Origin: Bacteroidales bacterium
GTDB taxonomy: Bacteria > Bacteroidota > Bacteroidia > Bacteroidales > Muribaculaceae
DNA length: 28,276 bases
NCBI GenBank assembly: GCA_900769345.1
Contig: CAAGGJ010000034.1
Span: 1 to 28,276, forward strand
Direction: 5' to 3'
The notes beneath the pieces are model-generated. The model did not search any database. It saw nothing but the letters and a program-made list of their open reading frames with translations, and was not told the origin of the DNA. Shown here piece by piece: positions 7,164-15,321 of the stretch. The translations under genes and the position numbers were made by a program. Numbering within the stretch: position 1 is the first letter of the stretch; each line of letters starts with the position of its first letter.

Positions 7164-8276
7164 TTATGCCGCTTGGGCGTTATTTCGCTGGGCAATGCGG
7201 TGCTTCACAGCCTTATAGCCCTGCATCCACAGCAGCGGCAGCCCCACTCCGGCTATGGTATATAGCACCCAGAAGGCATCATCGTGATGGTCGTGTATCA
7301 CCATGTGGCACCCTATTTGTCCCCAGTCAAGGCCATACCACATTATCTTAATGGCACTTACCACCTTGAACGATATGATGTGGAACACATAGATATAAAT
7401 CGTCATGCTGCCCGCATGCACCAGGAATCGCTTGAGCCATCCTTCGTGCGAGTCGATGATGCGCGACACGTAATGCACCATCAGAAATCCTATCGACCCC
7501 GTTATAGGCAGAGTGAGCACATCTATGAGTTTCGGACTTAGGTTCATACCTGCCAAATGGAGGTGTGCTCCGCCCAAAAGCAATCCGAAATACACCAGCG
7601 CCAACCACCAGTTTTCGCGTATCTTGCCTTCCCATGAGCGATAGAGCACTCCGAGCCCGAAGAATATCACGCCCCAATTTTCTCTGATGCCGCCTTGCAC
7701 TATGGTCACCACCTTAAGTCCGTTGCCGATGCGGAATAGCGCAAACGCTAAGGCTGCCAAAATGATAGCCACGACTGCCTTGTTGCCCTCAAGCCAGCGG
7801 TGACGGCCGTCGAGCACTCGATACAGCGCCATAAACAGGATGCTCGACACCAGCAAAGCCCTGAAGAACCAGAACGCTCCAAGCAGGAATTCGTCATATC
7901 CCGCCATCGAGAACACTATATTTACGGCTCGCTGGCACCCTTGACGCCATGTATAGGGGTGCGTAACGCCATTGTTCCAGTTGCCGAACTGCTCGTTGAG
8001 TAGGCCGATATCGAAAAACAGATTGTGAAGCAGAAGGAATACCAGCGACCACTTCACCATAGGCACATACAAGCCCCTGAATCGCTTTTCCACATAGGTC
8101 CATGAGTCGGTGAGATAGCGTCGGCTAAAGAAATAGCCCGCCGTGATAAAGAAAATGGGCATATGAAAAAGGTAGATAAAGTTCATCAGCAAACCGGGAC
8201 CTTCAGCATGCCCCATCACCATCAGTATGATGGCGATTCCTTTACATATCGATATTGTGGTATTCTGCTGTTTCAT
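7164..8276 (-). CDS. Acyltransferase 3 family membrane protein
   Basis: A roughly 370-residue polytopic membrane protein of the acyltransferase-3/OafA-YeeH type, which O-acylates (often O-acetylates) cell-surface glycans or lipids. Diagnostic features come early: SICKGIAIILMVMGHAEG, with the catalytic-type His in MGH, and FHMPIFFITAGYFFSRRYL. About ten hydrophobic segments follow. An in-frame ATG lies further upstream at 8354, but the predicted -7 box (8330-8337) falls inside that extension, so the start at 8276 (MKQQNTTIS) is chosen; ATG 8282 is also possible. It is divergent from the TraB-like gene, and both share a control region with two 16-bp repeats. The acceptor substrate is unknown. 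Confidence 0.85.
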   Translation of the reverse strand: MKQQNTTISICKGIAIILMVMGHAEGPGLLMNFIYLFHMPIFFITAGYFFSRRYLTDSWTYVEKRFRGLYVPMVKWSLVFLLLHNLFFDIGLLNEQFGNWNNGVTHPYTWRQGCQRAVNIVFSMAGYDEFLLGAFWFFRALLVSSILFMALYRVLDGRHRWLEGNKAVVAIILAALAFALFRIGNGLKVVTIVQGGIRENWGVIFFGLGVLYRSWEGKIRENWWLALVYFGLLLGGAHLHLAGMNLSPKLIDVLTLPITGSIGFLMVHYVSRIIDSHEGWLKRFLVHAGSMTIYIYVFHIISFKVVSAIKIMWYGLDWGQIGCHMVIHDHHDDAFWVLYTIAGVGLPLLWMQGYKAVKHRIAQRNNAQAA

Positions 8277-8329
8277 AAGCATTGGCAGTTGGTTACTCCA
8301 TGTAATTGCAATCAATTTTTTTGACGCCG

Positions 8330-8337
8330 CAAAATTA
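8330..8337 (-). promoter_or_regulatory. -7 box for acyltransferase gene
   Basis: TAATTTTG on the minus strand, about 54 nt upstream of the chosen ATG. The expected -33 position falls inside the repeat at 8355-8370 and has no TTTG, which would fit a regulated or weak promoter. Confidence 0.45.
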
Positions 8338-8354
8338 GCAACAATTTTCGACAT

Positions 8355-8442
8355 AGCATTTTAGTGCTGCTCACTAATTTCTGCGCAATTCGCCATTTTT
8401 GCCATTTCATATTTACCCTCATAATCAGCATTTTAGTGCTGC
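8355..8442. repeat. Pair of 16-bp direct repeats in a divergent promoter region
   Basis: AGCATTTTAGTGCTGC occurs identically at 8355-8370 and 8427-8442, 72 bp apart. Each contains the dyad AGCA-N6-TGCT. One copy covers the -33 position of the leftward promoter and the other lies just upstream of the -33 box of the rightward promoter, as paired operators might. Confidence 0.65.
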
Positions 8443-8455
8443 AGTGCCCAATTAT

Positions 8456-8487
8456 TTTGCATTTTTGCCTCTATTTGTGTAATTTTA
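8456..8487 (+). promoter_or_regulatory. Probable promoter for the TraB/GumN gene
   Basis: TTTG (8456-8459), a 20-nt spacer, then TAATTTTA (8480-8487), one base off TAnnTTTG. The leader to the ATG at 8551 would be about 55 nt. Confidence 0.45.
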
Positions 8488-8550
8488 GCACCGCGTTTTG
8501 CGTCTAATTTTCAGAAAAAACGATAATAACCCATTTAATATTTCAATTTT

Positions 8551-9456
8551 ATGAAACTACACCGATTTGGCTTAATAGCCTCAGCTATCGTAGCATTCGC
8601 ATTTTGCGCTAATGCTCAACTTCTTTGGAAAATCTCTGGAAACGGCCTCGAAAAACCGTCGTATGTATTCGGAACTCACCACGTGGCTCCGGCCTCGATG
8701 CTCGATAGCGTGCCGGGCTTCAACCAAGCTATTTCATCTTGCGATGCGGTGTATGGTGAGGTCGAAAAAGAGGGCCTCGTAGGCGCTGAAACTCAGCAGA
8801 AAATGCTCGCCATGATTACTGCTCCTGCCGATAGCACGCTATCGGCTGTGCTCGATGCCAAAACCATTGCCGCCATCGACTCTATTTTCAAGGATTTCTC
8901 CGGTGGTATGGCGGGCGCAGCTCAACTCGAGCCCATGAAGCCTGCTTTTGTCGAAACGCAGCTCGCACTCATCGCCACTATGAAACTTTTTCCCAATTTC
9001 AATCCCGCCGAACAAATCGACATCAGCATCCAAAACCGCGCTACTCAACTCGGCAAACCCACCGGTGGCTTCGAGTCGGCTGATTTTCAGTTAGACCTCC
9101 TTTACGGCGCTTCCATCAGCCAACAAGCTCGCGATTTGACTAAAACCGTCACCAACTTCCACAAGACCAAGCAGTCATCTCTAACGCTTGCCGATAGCTA
9201 CAAGCATCAAGACCTCAATGCTCTCTACTCAGCTATGATGAAAGAACTCGATGAGGAAGATTATTCTCCCGAAGAGAAAAATGCTCGCTTCGAAAAGATT
9301 TTCACATCACGCAATAAAAACTGGGCGGAAAAGCTCAACACTCTCATGCCACAACAGTCGATATTGGTAGTGGTAGGTTCGGGCCACCTGCCAGGCGATG
9401 ACGGCCTTCTCGACCTCCTCAAGCGCAAAGGCTACACTGTGGAACCCATGAAATAA
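8551..9456 (+). CDS. TraB/GumN family protein, exported
   Basis: A 301-residue protein with a signal peptide (residues 1 to about 22, MKLHRFGLIASAIVAFAF, cleavage after ANA). The mature part begins LLWKISGNG..KPSYVFGTHH; GTHH at 41-44 is a TraB-family motif, as is the C-terminal VVVGSGHLPGDDGLLDLL with GxGH. This fold (related to erythromycin esterase/EreA-like and TIKI proteins) is thought to include metal-dependent hydrolases or proteases; TIKI animal proteins cleave Wnt, but bacterial substrates are unknown. It is probably periplasmic. It is divergent from the acyltransferase gene and ends before a strong hairpin shared with the hexosaminidase gene. Confidence 0.85.
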   Translation: MKLHRFGLIASAIVAFAFCANAQLLWKISGNGLEKPSYVFGTHHVAPASMLDSVPGFNQAISSCDAVYGEVEKEGLVGAETQQKMLAMITAPADSTLSAVLDAKTIAAIDSIFKDFSGGMAGAAQLEPMKPAFVETQLALIATMKLFPNFNPAEQIDISIQNRATQLGKPTGGFESADFQLDLLYGASISQQARDLTKTVTNFHKTKQSSLTLADSYKHQDLNALYSAMMKELDEEDYSPEEKNARFEKIFTSRNKNWAEKLNTLMPQQSILVVVGSGHLPGDDGLLDLLKRKGYTVEPMK

Positions 9457-9475
9457 AGCATTATATATATCAAAA

Positions 9476-9520
9476 AAATAAATAGAGGTTGTGCCCTGAG
9501 AGCATAACCTCTATTTATTT
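9476..9520. terminator. Bidirectional terminator
   Basis: AAATAAATAGAGGTT (9476-9490) pairs perfectly with 9506-9520, and the stem extends inward four more pairs (one wobble) to a 7-nt loop. It is AT-rich at the base on both sides and lies 20 nt after one stop codon and 17 nt from the converging one, so it can stop both transcripts. Confidence 0.85.
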
Positions 9521-9537
9521 TTATTTTATGCCGATAA

Positions 9538-11565
9538 TCACTGCACCACCACCTTGAAGTCGGTGATTCGGCTCTTGAAATCGCCTGCTTGGCGAAGCGG
9601 GAACACCAATGTGCGCTGATAGTTAATTTTAGTCTTAGGGTCATACACTATCGGGGCTGCCGCCTTATTGCCTTCCACTTTATAGTGAGCACGATCCTGC
9701 TCACGCATCACATAAAGTGGTTTTACTCCAAGTATTTCTTTCAACTTGCCATCTACCCATAGTTGCGTACCGCGATTGTCGCCCATTATGGTTATTGATG
9801 CGGTTTTACCTTTCTCTATGCGATATTCAAAGGTATTGATATACCCTTCGCGTTCGAAAGCAAGTTTGCCGGTCTTCGGGTCGGCAAGATACACCACAGC
9901 ATGGCTGGAGCGCAGCAATTCGGTGCCGGGGGCCTCTGTTTCGCCGGTTATCTTGAACGAAACTGCATAGTTGTAACCTATCTCTTCTGCATCGAGTTGT
10001 TCACCGGGATTAAGCACATCTTTCACTATCACAGTTTCGCCCTTGGCACCCAAACGTCCGAGTTCGTTCACTCCTGGAGCTTCGCTAAGGGTGAGGCGAA
10101 GGCGGTCGAAGTCATCCCACGCCAGCGAGGTATTCTTTCCGGTCCAGCACTTTACAGCCAAGGTCTGCATTGCCGGGAACACGCGGTGATGTATGTCTTT
10201 CACTGTGATGCCGTTGCCCACATGGTCGTTCCAAACGGCAAACATACCGCCCTCTATCGATGGATCGTTCTCCTCGAAGTGTTCTCTACCTATCACGGCT
10301 GGAGTCCATTGGTTATAGAGATATTTGCAGTTGAGATAATCGTAGTAATAACCGGCAGCTGGCACTATATACACCAATCCGTCGGGTATGCTCACGAGCT
10401 GATAGCCAAGTTCTTTCATCTTACGAGGGTCGGCATAGCCGTTATACCAACAGTCCATTATCACACCTTCGCTTTTCACTGCGGTAGAGCCGTTGGCGTG
10501 GGTCAATGCGCCCCAAAGCACAACTTGCTTGCCAAAACTTTCCACATATCGTATGTAGTGGTCGGTGTAAGCTCGGAATTTTTCCACCACTTCTTGCTTC
10601 TTATTGGAATACTCATCGGTGCCTATGTGCACTCGCTTGCCTCTAAACACGGGCTTGAGGCCTGCTAAATATTCAGCGAACAATGCATCCATAAATTTAT
10701 ACACCTCATCATTAAATAAGTCGAAATGATCCATACCATACTCCTTACTACCAAGTTCGGGCTTATATTGGGTAAATGCAAGCACATGTGCCGGCGAATC
10801 GATTTCGGGTATTATCTCCACGCTACATTGCTCGGCAAGGATCTGAAGGTCGACAAACTCTTGCTTGGTGTAATGCCCGTCGGCAGCTGCAAGTCCGGGG
10901 TAAGTCTCACTCTCGAGGCGAAATGCGGCTTGGGTCTTCATCCAATCGCCGTCGAAAAATTGTCGGAAACCGTTATCGTTGAGGTGTATTTGCAGCGTAT
11001 TCATCTTATAATAAGCCATCACCTTCACCAAATTGCGAAGGTAACTCATAGGAATAAATTTTCTGCCGCAATCTATCATAAAACCACGCAAAGCATATTG
11101 CGGCACATCTTCTATCACGCCGCAAGGCAACTTTCTGTCATCATTTTGCTCCGACAATTGCAGCAATGTGCGAGTGGCCCAATAAGCCCCCCGAGGTGTA
11201 GTCGCCTCTATCCCTATAGAGTTTGATATATCCATGCGATAACCTTCATCGCCGAGCGAAACTATCTTGCTCTTGCCTATCACCACATCGCCACGACGCA
11301 CTTTTCCACTCACCACGGTGAGTTTTTTGCCAAACATCTGCTCGTAGTCGGCTGCCAAAGCCTGTGCCACTTGACGCATAGCTCCGTTCTTCACCACTAT
11401 TCGTCCCGATAGGGTCACACTGCCTTCAGCTCCGGTCCATGAGGTCAATTCAGGCACCACAAACGGCTTTTCATTCACTTTTGCACTCACTGCCATAACG
11501 CACAACATTGCCATTGCCACTATCAGCGTTCGCAGTGTTCTCATTCGATTTCTATTCAAATTCAT
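9538..11565 (-). CDS. Exported GH20 beta-N-acetylhexosaminidase
   Basis: A 675-residue family 20 glycoside hydrolase, removing terminal N-acetylglucosamine or N-acetylgalactosamine from glycans. A signal peptide covers residues 1 to about 28 (core LRTLIVAMAMLCVMAVSA). The GH20b-like N-terminal domain (about 33-155) leads to the barrel, with RGFMIDCGRKF (160-170), NTLQIHLNDNG, IPEIDSPAH (about 252-260) and the catalytic Asp-Glu pair D317-E318 in VHIGTDEY. A further beta-rich region after about residue 520 resembles a concanavalin-type accessory domain. Start 11565 is taken; ATG 11544 would give a shorter signal peptide. It has its own promoter at 11599-11629. Likely roles are mucin or host-glycan scavenging, or recycling of its own wall sugars; no SusCD pair is nearby. 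Confidence 0.92.
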   Translation of the reverse strand: MNLNRNRMRTLRTLIVAMAMLCVMAVSAKVNEKPFVVPELTSWTGAEGSVTLSGRIVVKNGAMRQVAQALAADYEQMFGKKLTVVSGKVRRGDVVIGKSKIVSLGDEGYRMDISNSIGIEATTPRGAYWATRTLLQLSEQNDDRKLPCGVIEDVPQYALRGFMIDCGRKFIPMSYLRNLVKVMAYYKMNTLQIHLNDNGFRQFFDGDWMKTQAAFRLESETYPGLAAADGHYTKQEFVDLQILAEQCSVEIIPEIDSPAHVLAFTQYKPELGSKEYGMDHFDLFNDEVYKFMDALFAEYLAGLKPVFRGKRVHIGTDEYSNKKQEVVEKFRAYTDHYIRYVESFGKQVVLWGALTHANGSTAVKSEGVIMDCWYNGYADPRKMKELGYQLVSIPDGLVYIVPAAGYYYDYLNCKYLYNQWTPAVIGREHFEENDPSIEGGMFAVWNDHVGNGITVKDIHHRVFPAMQTLAVKCWTGKNTSLAWDDFDRLRLTLSEAPGVNELGRLGAKGETVIVKDVLNPGEQLDAEEIGYNYAVSFKITGETEAPGTELLRSSHAVVYLADPKTGKLAFEREGYINTFEYRIEKGKTASITIMGDNRGTQLWVDGKLKEILGVKPLYVMREQDRAHYKVEGNKAAAPIVYDPKTKINYQRTLVFPLRQAGDFKSRITDFKVVVQ

Positions 11566-11598
11566 CTATTTTTTAGTTTTAATGGGTTTTTATTGCCA

Positions 11599-11629
11599 CA
11601 AAGTTAACCTTTTCTGCAATAAATAGCAA
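11599..11629 (-). promoter_or_regulatory. Promoter for GH20 gene
   Basis: On the minus strand TTG (11627-11629), a 20-nt spacer, then TAACTTTG (11599-11606), a full Bacteroidetes-type promoter about 34 nt upstream of the ATG. Confidence 0.7.
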
Positions 11630-11657
11630 CACTTTTACACACCATCTACAGACAAAA

Positions 11658-11682
11658 GGCGCACCGGTTATACCGATACGCC
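11658..11682 (-). terminator. hsp20 terminator
   Basis: An 11-bp stem with a 3-nt ATA loop, read on the minus strand as GGCGTATCGGT-ATA-ACCGGTGCGCC followed by TTTTGTCTG. Two pairs are U-G wobbles only in the minus-strand RNA, so it serves hsp20, whose stop codon lies about 93 nt upstream. Confidence 0.75.
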
Positions 11683-11774
11683 CTATCACAAATCACTAAT
11701 TACTAACTCATAAAAACCATTTCTCCTATGTCACTGCATGCATAGTCTCGTTTAGAGGCTTGCCGGAGAGAACA

Positions 11775-12230
11775 TTACTGAATGTCGATCATTTTAGCCT
11801 CTTTCTTGAGGGCTTCGCTATCGAGCTTTGGCAGCGACACGGTCAACACGCCGTTGTCTACCTTGGCGCCGATTTGCTGCTTGTCTACATCGTCAGGCAT
11901 GATAAAGGTCTGAGTGAACTGAGTATATGAGAACTCACGACGCAAGTAGTGATACTTCTCTTCTGGCTTCTCCTCGTTGCCTTCTTCCTTTGTTTGCTGC
12001 TTCTCTACAGTGATTACGAGGTTTCCTTCGGCATCGAGTTGAACCTTGAAGTCGTCCTTGGTCATACCCGGAGCTGCCACCTCTACCTTATAGTCGTTGG
12101 CTGTTTCTATCACGTTTACTGCGGGCTTTGTTGTTGCCACGTTCATGTGTCCCATAAAGTCGTTGTCAAAGAAATTGTTGAACAATACTGTTGGCAACCA
12201 ATCTTGATTCTTTCTACTAAGTGTTAGCAT
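11775..12230 (-). CDS. Hsp20/alpha-crystallin small heat-shock protein
   Basis: A 151-residue ATP-independent holdase chaperone that binds unfolding proteins in the cytosol. The alpha-crystallin domain covers about 38-140: KPAVNVIETANDYKVEVAAPG at its start (DYKVEVAAPGM is the family's beta-strand pattern), FKVQLDAEGNLVITVEK, an inserted Glu/Lys-rich loop, YLRREFSYTQFTQTF, and the closing NGVLTVSLPK (the A-x-x-x-G-V-L-T signature). The C-terminal tail is short. Bacteroidetes relatives are usually about 140-150 residues. The gene stands alone. A consensus sigma-54 promoter lies about 85 nt upstream, with an upstream dyad, so stress control through an enhancer-binding activator is inferred. Confidence 0.95.
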   Translation of the reverse strand: MLTLSRKNQDWLPTVLFNNFFDNDFMGHMNVATTKPAVNVIETANDYKVEVAAPGMTKDDFKVQLDAEGNLVITVEKQQTKEEGNEEKPEEKYHYLRREFSYTQFTQTFIMPDDVDKQQIGAKVDNGVLTVSLPKLDSEALKKEAKMIDIQ

Positions 12231-12314
12231 AATTTTATTCTCCTATTTTTAAGTTTATTAATTCAATTTTGCTCTGATCGCCTCGCCTTTCAGCGCCGCG
12301 TTCACTTATCTATT

Positions 12315-12332
12315 ATGCAACGCTCGTGCCAA
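12315..12332 (-). promoter_or_regulatory. Sigma-54 (RpoN) promoter upstream of hsp20
   Basis: On the minus strand TTGGCACGAGCGTTGCAT fits the -24/-12 consensus YTGGCACGrNNNTTGCW at every defined position, with the correct GG-to-GC spacing. Transcription would start about 12 nt downstream of the GC, leaving a leader of about 75 nt before the hsp20 ATG. No TAnnTTTG box is seen in this gap at a suitable place. Confidence 0.75.
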
Positions 12333-12396
12333 AACCACAAAAGGTCAATTCGTCGCGTGCCAACTGGCAATTATGGCATAAAATCTAAAAATATTG

Positions 12397-12430
12397 GTCA
12401 TTTTGACAGATTTTGACTTACATTCTGTCA
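12397..12430. promoter_or_regulatory. Dyad cluster, possible enhancer-binding-protein site
   Basis: GTCA-ttt-TGAC (12397-12407) overlaps TGACAG-N15-CTGTCA (12404-12430), with a further TGAC between. It lies about 65-115 bp upstream of the sigma-54 promoter, the usual range for an activator site of the NtrC type. The link to an activator is inferred. Confidence 0.45.
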
Positions 12431-12477
12431 CTTTTGGGTATAGGCAAAAAAAAATACACCTGCAACTATTCCAACAT

Positions 12478-12520
12478 AAAAAAACACAGCCTCATCATCG
12501 CGACGGGCTGCATTTTTTTT
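12478..12520 (-). terminator. truA terminator
   Basis: On the minus strand a stem (GCAGCC with GGCTGT, one wobble, extended by a U-G pair and A-T pairs) is followed by a run of T. It begins about 19 nt past the truA stop. Left arm on the plus strand is centred at 12487-12491, right arm at 12506-12510. Confidence 0.7.
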
Positions 12521-12538
12521 AATATTTTACATCATTTT

Positions 12539-13327
12539 CTATTTTATCTCATAAGGATACTTCACATCCCAAAGGAATAGTGCATTGCCGGGCATCGATG
12601 TGCCGGCTTTGCAGCGGTCTTTTTTCTCTATTATCTCGCAGAATTGCTCGATAGTGATTTTGTGACGGCCCACATCTACTAATGTGCCTACAATGGCTCG
12701 CACCATGTTACGCAAAAATCGGTCAGCGGTGATGGTAAACACCCATTGGTCGCCTTCTTTCGCCCATCGGGCGTAAGTCACGCGGCAATTATTAGTCTTA
12801 ACGTCGGTATGCAGTTTGCTGAAGCTGGTGAAGTCGGTGTAGCGCAGCAGATGCTCGGCAGCCTGATTCATGGCATCGAAATCGAGCGTTGGCGGGCATT
12901 GCCAGCTCAGCGGATAGACAAACGGATTCTTTTGAGTATGAGCGAAATACTTATATGTTCGGCTCACGGCATCAAATCGGGCATGCGCATCATCGTGAAC
13001 GGCAAAAATCTTGTAGATGGCAATATCTTTGGGCAGCACGCTATTGAGCTGATGCACCAGTTGGGCGGCATCGACTATCGGCTCGGCATCGAAATGCGCT
13101 ATCATGGTGGCTGCATTCACTCCTGCATCGGTGCGTCCTGCGCCGGTAATCTTTATCGGCTGGCGTAGCACCATAGTCATAGCCTTCTCGATGGTTTCCT
13201 GCACCGAGATGTCGTTGGGTTGCGACTGCCACCCGTGAAATTCTGCCCCGCGATAGGCCAAACGCATAAAGTATCGCATACGGTCTCTGCTTTGTCGATT
13301 ATTTTTGATTATTTCCGTAGGCATCAT
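12539..13327 (-). CDS. truA: tRNA pseudouridine(38-40) synthase TruA
   Basis: A 262-residue cytosolic enzyme that converts uridines 38-40 of the tRNA anticodon arm to pseudouridine. The catalytic Asp is D67 in GAGRTDAGV; other family features are YRGAEFHGWQ (about 25-34), SRTYKYFAHT, FTSFSKL, and FLRNMVRAIVGTLVDVGR near the C-terminal end. Length is normal. The first ATG at 13327 gives a 16-residue N-terminal extension not usual for the family; the ATG at 13279 (MRYFMRLAYRG) is a good alternative start. It follows speA on the same strand after a hairpin, and is probably a separate transcript. Confidence 0.95.
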   Translation of the reverse strand: MMPTEIIKNNRQSRDRMRYFMRLAYRGAEFHGWQSQPNDISVQETIEKAMTMVLRQPIKITGAGRTDAGVNAATMIAHFDAEPIVDAAQLVHQLNSVLPKDIAIYKIFAVHDDAHARFDAVSRTYKYFAHTQKNPFVYPLSWQCPPTLDFDAMNQAAEHLLRYTDFTSFSKLHTDVKTNNCRVTYARWAKEGDQWVFTITADRFLRNMVRAIVGTLVDVGRHKITIEQFCEIIEKKDRCKAGTSMPGNALFLWDVKYPYEIK

Positions 13328-13346
13328 TGCCTCGCGCTTAACGAAT

Positions 13347-13385
13347 GCAATCTCCCCCTCGCCTCTGCGATCGTGGGGAGATTGC
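13347..13385 (-). terminator. Hairpin downstream of speA
   Basis: GCAATCTCCCC (13347-13357) pairs perfectly with GGGGAGATTGC (13375-13385) around a 17-nt loop, 35 nt after the speA stop. The minus-strand tail (ATTCGTTAAG) is not strongly T-rich, so it may act as a terminator or an RNA-stabilising stem. Confidence 0.55.
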
Positions 13386-13419
13386 TCTCGCTATATATTA
13401 ATGTGATAATGCTCTCTGC

Positions 13420-15321
13420 TTAATCTCTTTCGAGATAAGTGTAGCCATAAAGTCCCGAACGGTAGTTGCTGATAAACTCACGACCCTCTTCGGGTGTAAT
13501 CTTGCCCTGCTTCATCGACTGGGTAACCCATGTCTCGATGTTGCGCACAAGTTTGCGTGGATTATATTGCACATAGTCGAGCACCTCAGCCACAGTTTCA
13601 CCATCGATTATCTGATCTATTTCATAGCGGTCCTTATACACGCTCACATGCACGGCATTGGTGTCGCCGAATAGGTTGTGCATGTCGCCGAGGATTTCTT
13701 GATATGCTCCCACCAGGAACACGCCCAGATAATATGGCTCATTTGGTTTCAATCCATGCACCGGAATAGATGGCGACACGCCGTTTGGCGACACGAAGTT
13801 AGCTATCTTGCCGTCGCTGTCGCAAGTCATATCCTGGATGGTGGCTGTGTGGGTTGGTCGCTCATCAAGGCGCGAAATAGGGATAATCGGGAACAGCTGG
13901 TCGATTGCCCAACTATCGGGCAGCGACTGGAACAGCGAGAAATTGCAGAAATACTTCTCTGGCAACTTCTTAGCCACCTTGCGAAGCTCTTCGGGGGCAT
14001 GCTTCAAGCCCGAAGCCATATCGCTCACGTCGCGTGCTATTGCCCAGAAGAGTTTCTCTATCAATGCACGGTTGCGAAGGTCGAGCAAACCGAGGCTAAA
14101 GAGGTCAAGTGCCTCCTCGCGTATCTGCAAAGCATCGTGCCAGTCCTCCATCATGCGCGATTGGTTGATCTTATCCCATATTTCATATAGTTCGTGAGCC
14201 AACTCGTGGTCGGTGTCCTCTATCTTGTCCACATCGTCGTTCCAGTTAGGTAGCTGGGTGGTCTCGAGCACATCGAACACCAATATTGAGTGATGAGCCG
14301 TGAGCGAACGGCCACTCTCGTTGATGATATTTGGCTGCTTCAAACCATTTTTCACGCAGGTATCTACGATTGCCGACACGGCATCGTTGGCATACTCCTG
14401 AATCGAATAGTTCATGCTGCTCTCGTTGGCACTGTTGCGTGTGCCGTCGTAATCCACGCCCAATCCACCACCTATGTCGATAAAGTCGATATCAAAGCCC
14501 ATTCGCGACAGCTGAACATAAAATTGCGTTGCCTCACGAAGCGCATTCTTAATATGGCGAATCTTAGTTATCTGGCTTCCTATATGGAAATGTATCAATT
14601 TCAAGCAGTCGCCGAGTTGCTTCTTCTGCAAGTAGTCGATAGCCTCCAGCAGTTCACTCGAATTAAGGCCGAATTTGCTCTGGTCGCCGCCCGACTCTTC
14701 CCACTTGCCGCTTCCCGAACTCGACAATTTGATGCGTATGCCTATGTTGGGACGTATGTTCAGTCGGCGCGAAATGTCGGCTATAAGGCGCAATTCGTTG
14801 AGCTTTTCCACCACAAGGAATATGCGGCGGCCCATCTTCTGTGCCAAAAGCGCAAGTTCCACATAGCTCTCGTCTTTATAACCATTGCAGATGATAAGCG
14901 ACTTCTCATCGATGCTTATCGATAGCACTGCATGCAGTTCCGGCTTGCTACCTGCCTCAAGTCCTATATTAAATCGCTTGCCGTGGCCCACTATTTCTTC
15001 CACCACCGGACGCATCTGATTCACCTTGATAGGATAAATAATGAAATTTTCAGCTTGGTAGTCATACTCCTTCGATGCCGATTTGAAACAATTGGATATC
15101 TTCTCGATACGATTATCCAAAATATCGGGGAAGCGCAACAATATCGGCGCCGTGATATCTCGCACCTGCAATTCGTCCATCACTTCCTTCAAATCCACTC
15201 CTGCACAGCCCTCACGCGGCGTTACTTGTATGTGACCCTTCTCATTGATCGAGAAATACTTCAAGCCCCAGCCGTTGATGTTATACAGTTCTGCACTGTC
15301 TTCAATGCGCCATCTTCTCAT
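13420..15321 (-). CDS. speA: Biosynthetic arginine decarboxylase
   Basis: A 633-residue PLP enzyme of the alanine-racemase fold that converts arginine to agmatine, the first step to putrescine and spermidine in bacteria using this route. The PLP lysine is K99 in IIYPIKVNQ. Other landmarks are the GLEAGSKPEL segment, KFGLNSSELLEAI, LIHFHIGSQI, the Gly-rich phosphate site DIGGGLGVDYDG, the INESGRS active-site loop and the C-terminal YLGVFLVGAYQEILGDMHNLFGD typical of SpeA. Length matches the family (about 630). It stands alone here; agmatine deiminase and later polyamine genes are not in the window. A -7 box lies 99 nt upstream, implying a long leader. Confidence 0.96.
   Translation of the reverse strand: MRRWRIEDSAELYNINGWGLKYFSINEKGHIQVTPREGCAGVDLKEVMDELQVRDITAPILLRFPDILDNRIEKISNCFKSASKEYDYQAENFIIYPIKVNQMRPVVEEIVGHGKRFNIGLEAGSKPELHAVLSISIDEKSLIICNGYKDESYVELALLAQKMGRRIFLVVEKLNELRLIADISRRLNIRPNIGIRIKLSSSGSGKWEESGGDQSKFGLNSSELLEAIDYLQKKQLGDCLKLIHFHIGSQITKIRHIKNALREATQFYVQLSRMGFDIDFIDIGGGLGVDYDGTRNSANESSMNYSIQEYANDAVSAIVDTCVKNGLKQPNIINESGRSLTAHHSILVFDVLETTQLPNWNDDVDKIEDTDHELAHELYEIWDKINQSRMMEDWHDALQIREEALDLFSLGLLDLRNRALIEKLFWAIARDVSDMASGLKHAPEELRKVAKKLPEKYFCNFSLFQSLPDSWAIDQLFPIIPISRLDERPTHTATIQDMTCDSDGKIANFVSPNGVSPSIPVHGLKPNEPYYLGVFLVGAYQEILGDMHNLFGDTNAVHVSVYKDRYEIDQIIDGETVAEVLDYVQYNPRKLVRNIETWVTQSMKQGKITPEEGREFISNYRSGLYGYTYLERD

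Larger units (their letters stand above)
12231..12538. other. Control region upstream of hsp20
   Basis: This 308-base gap separates hsp20 from truA (both leftward). It holds the truA terminator (12478-12520), a dyad cluster (12397-12430) and a sigma-54 promoter (12315-12332). No reading frame is credible. Confidence 0.6.
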
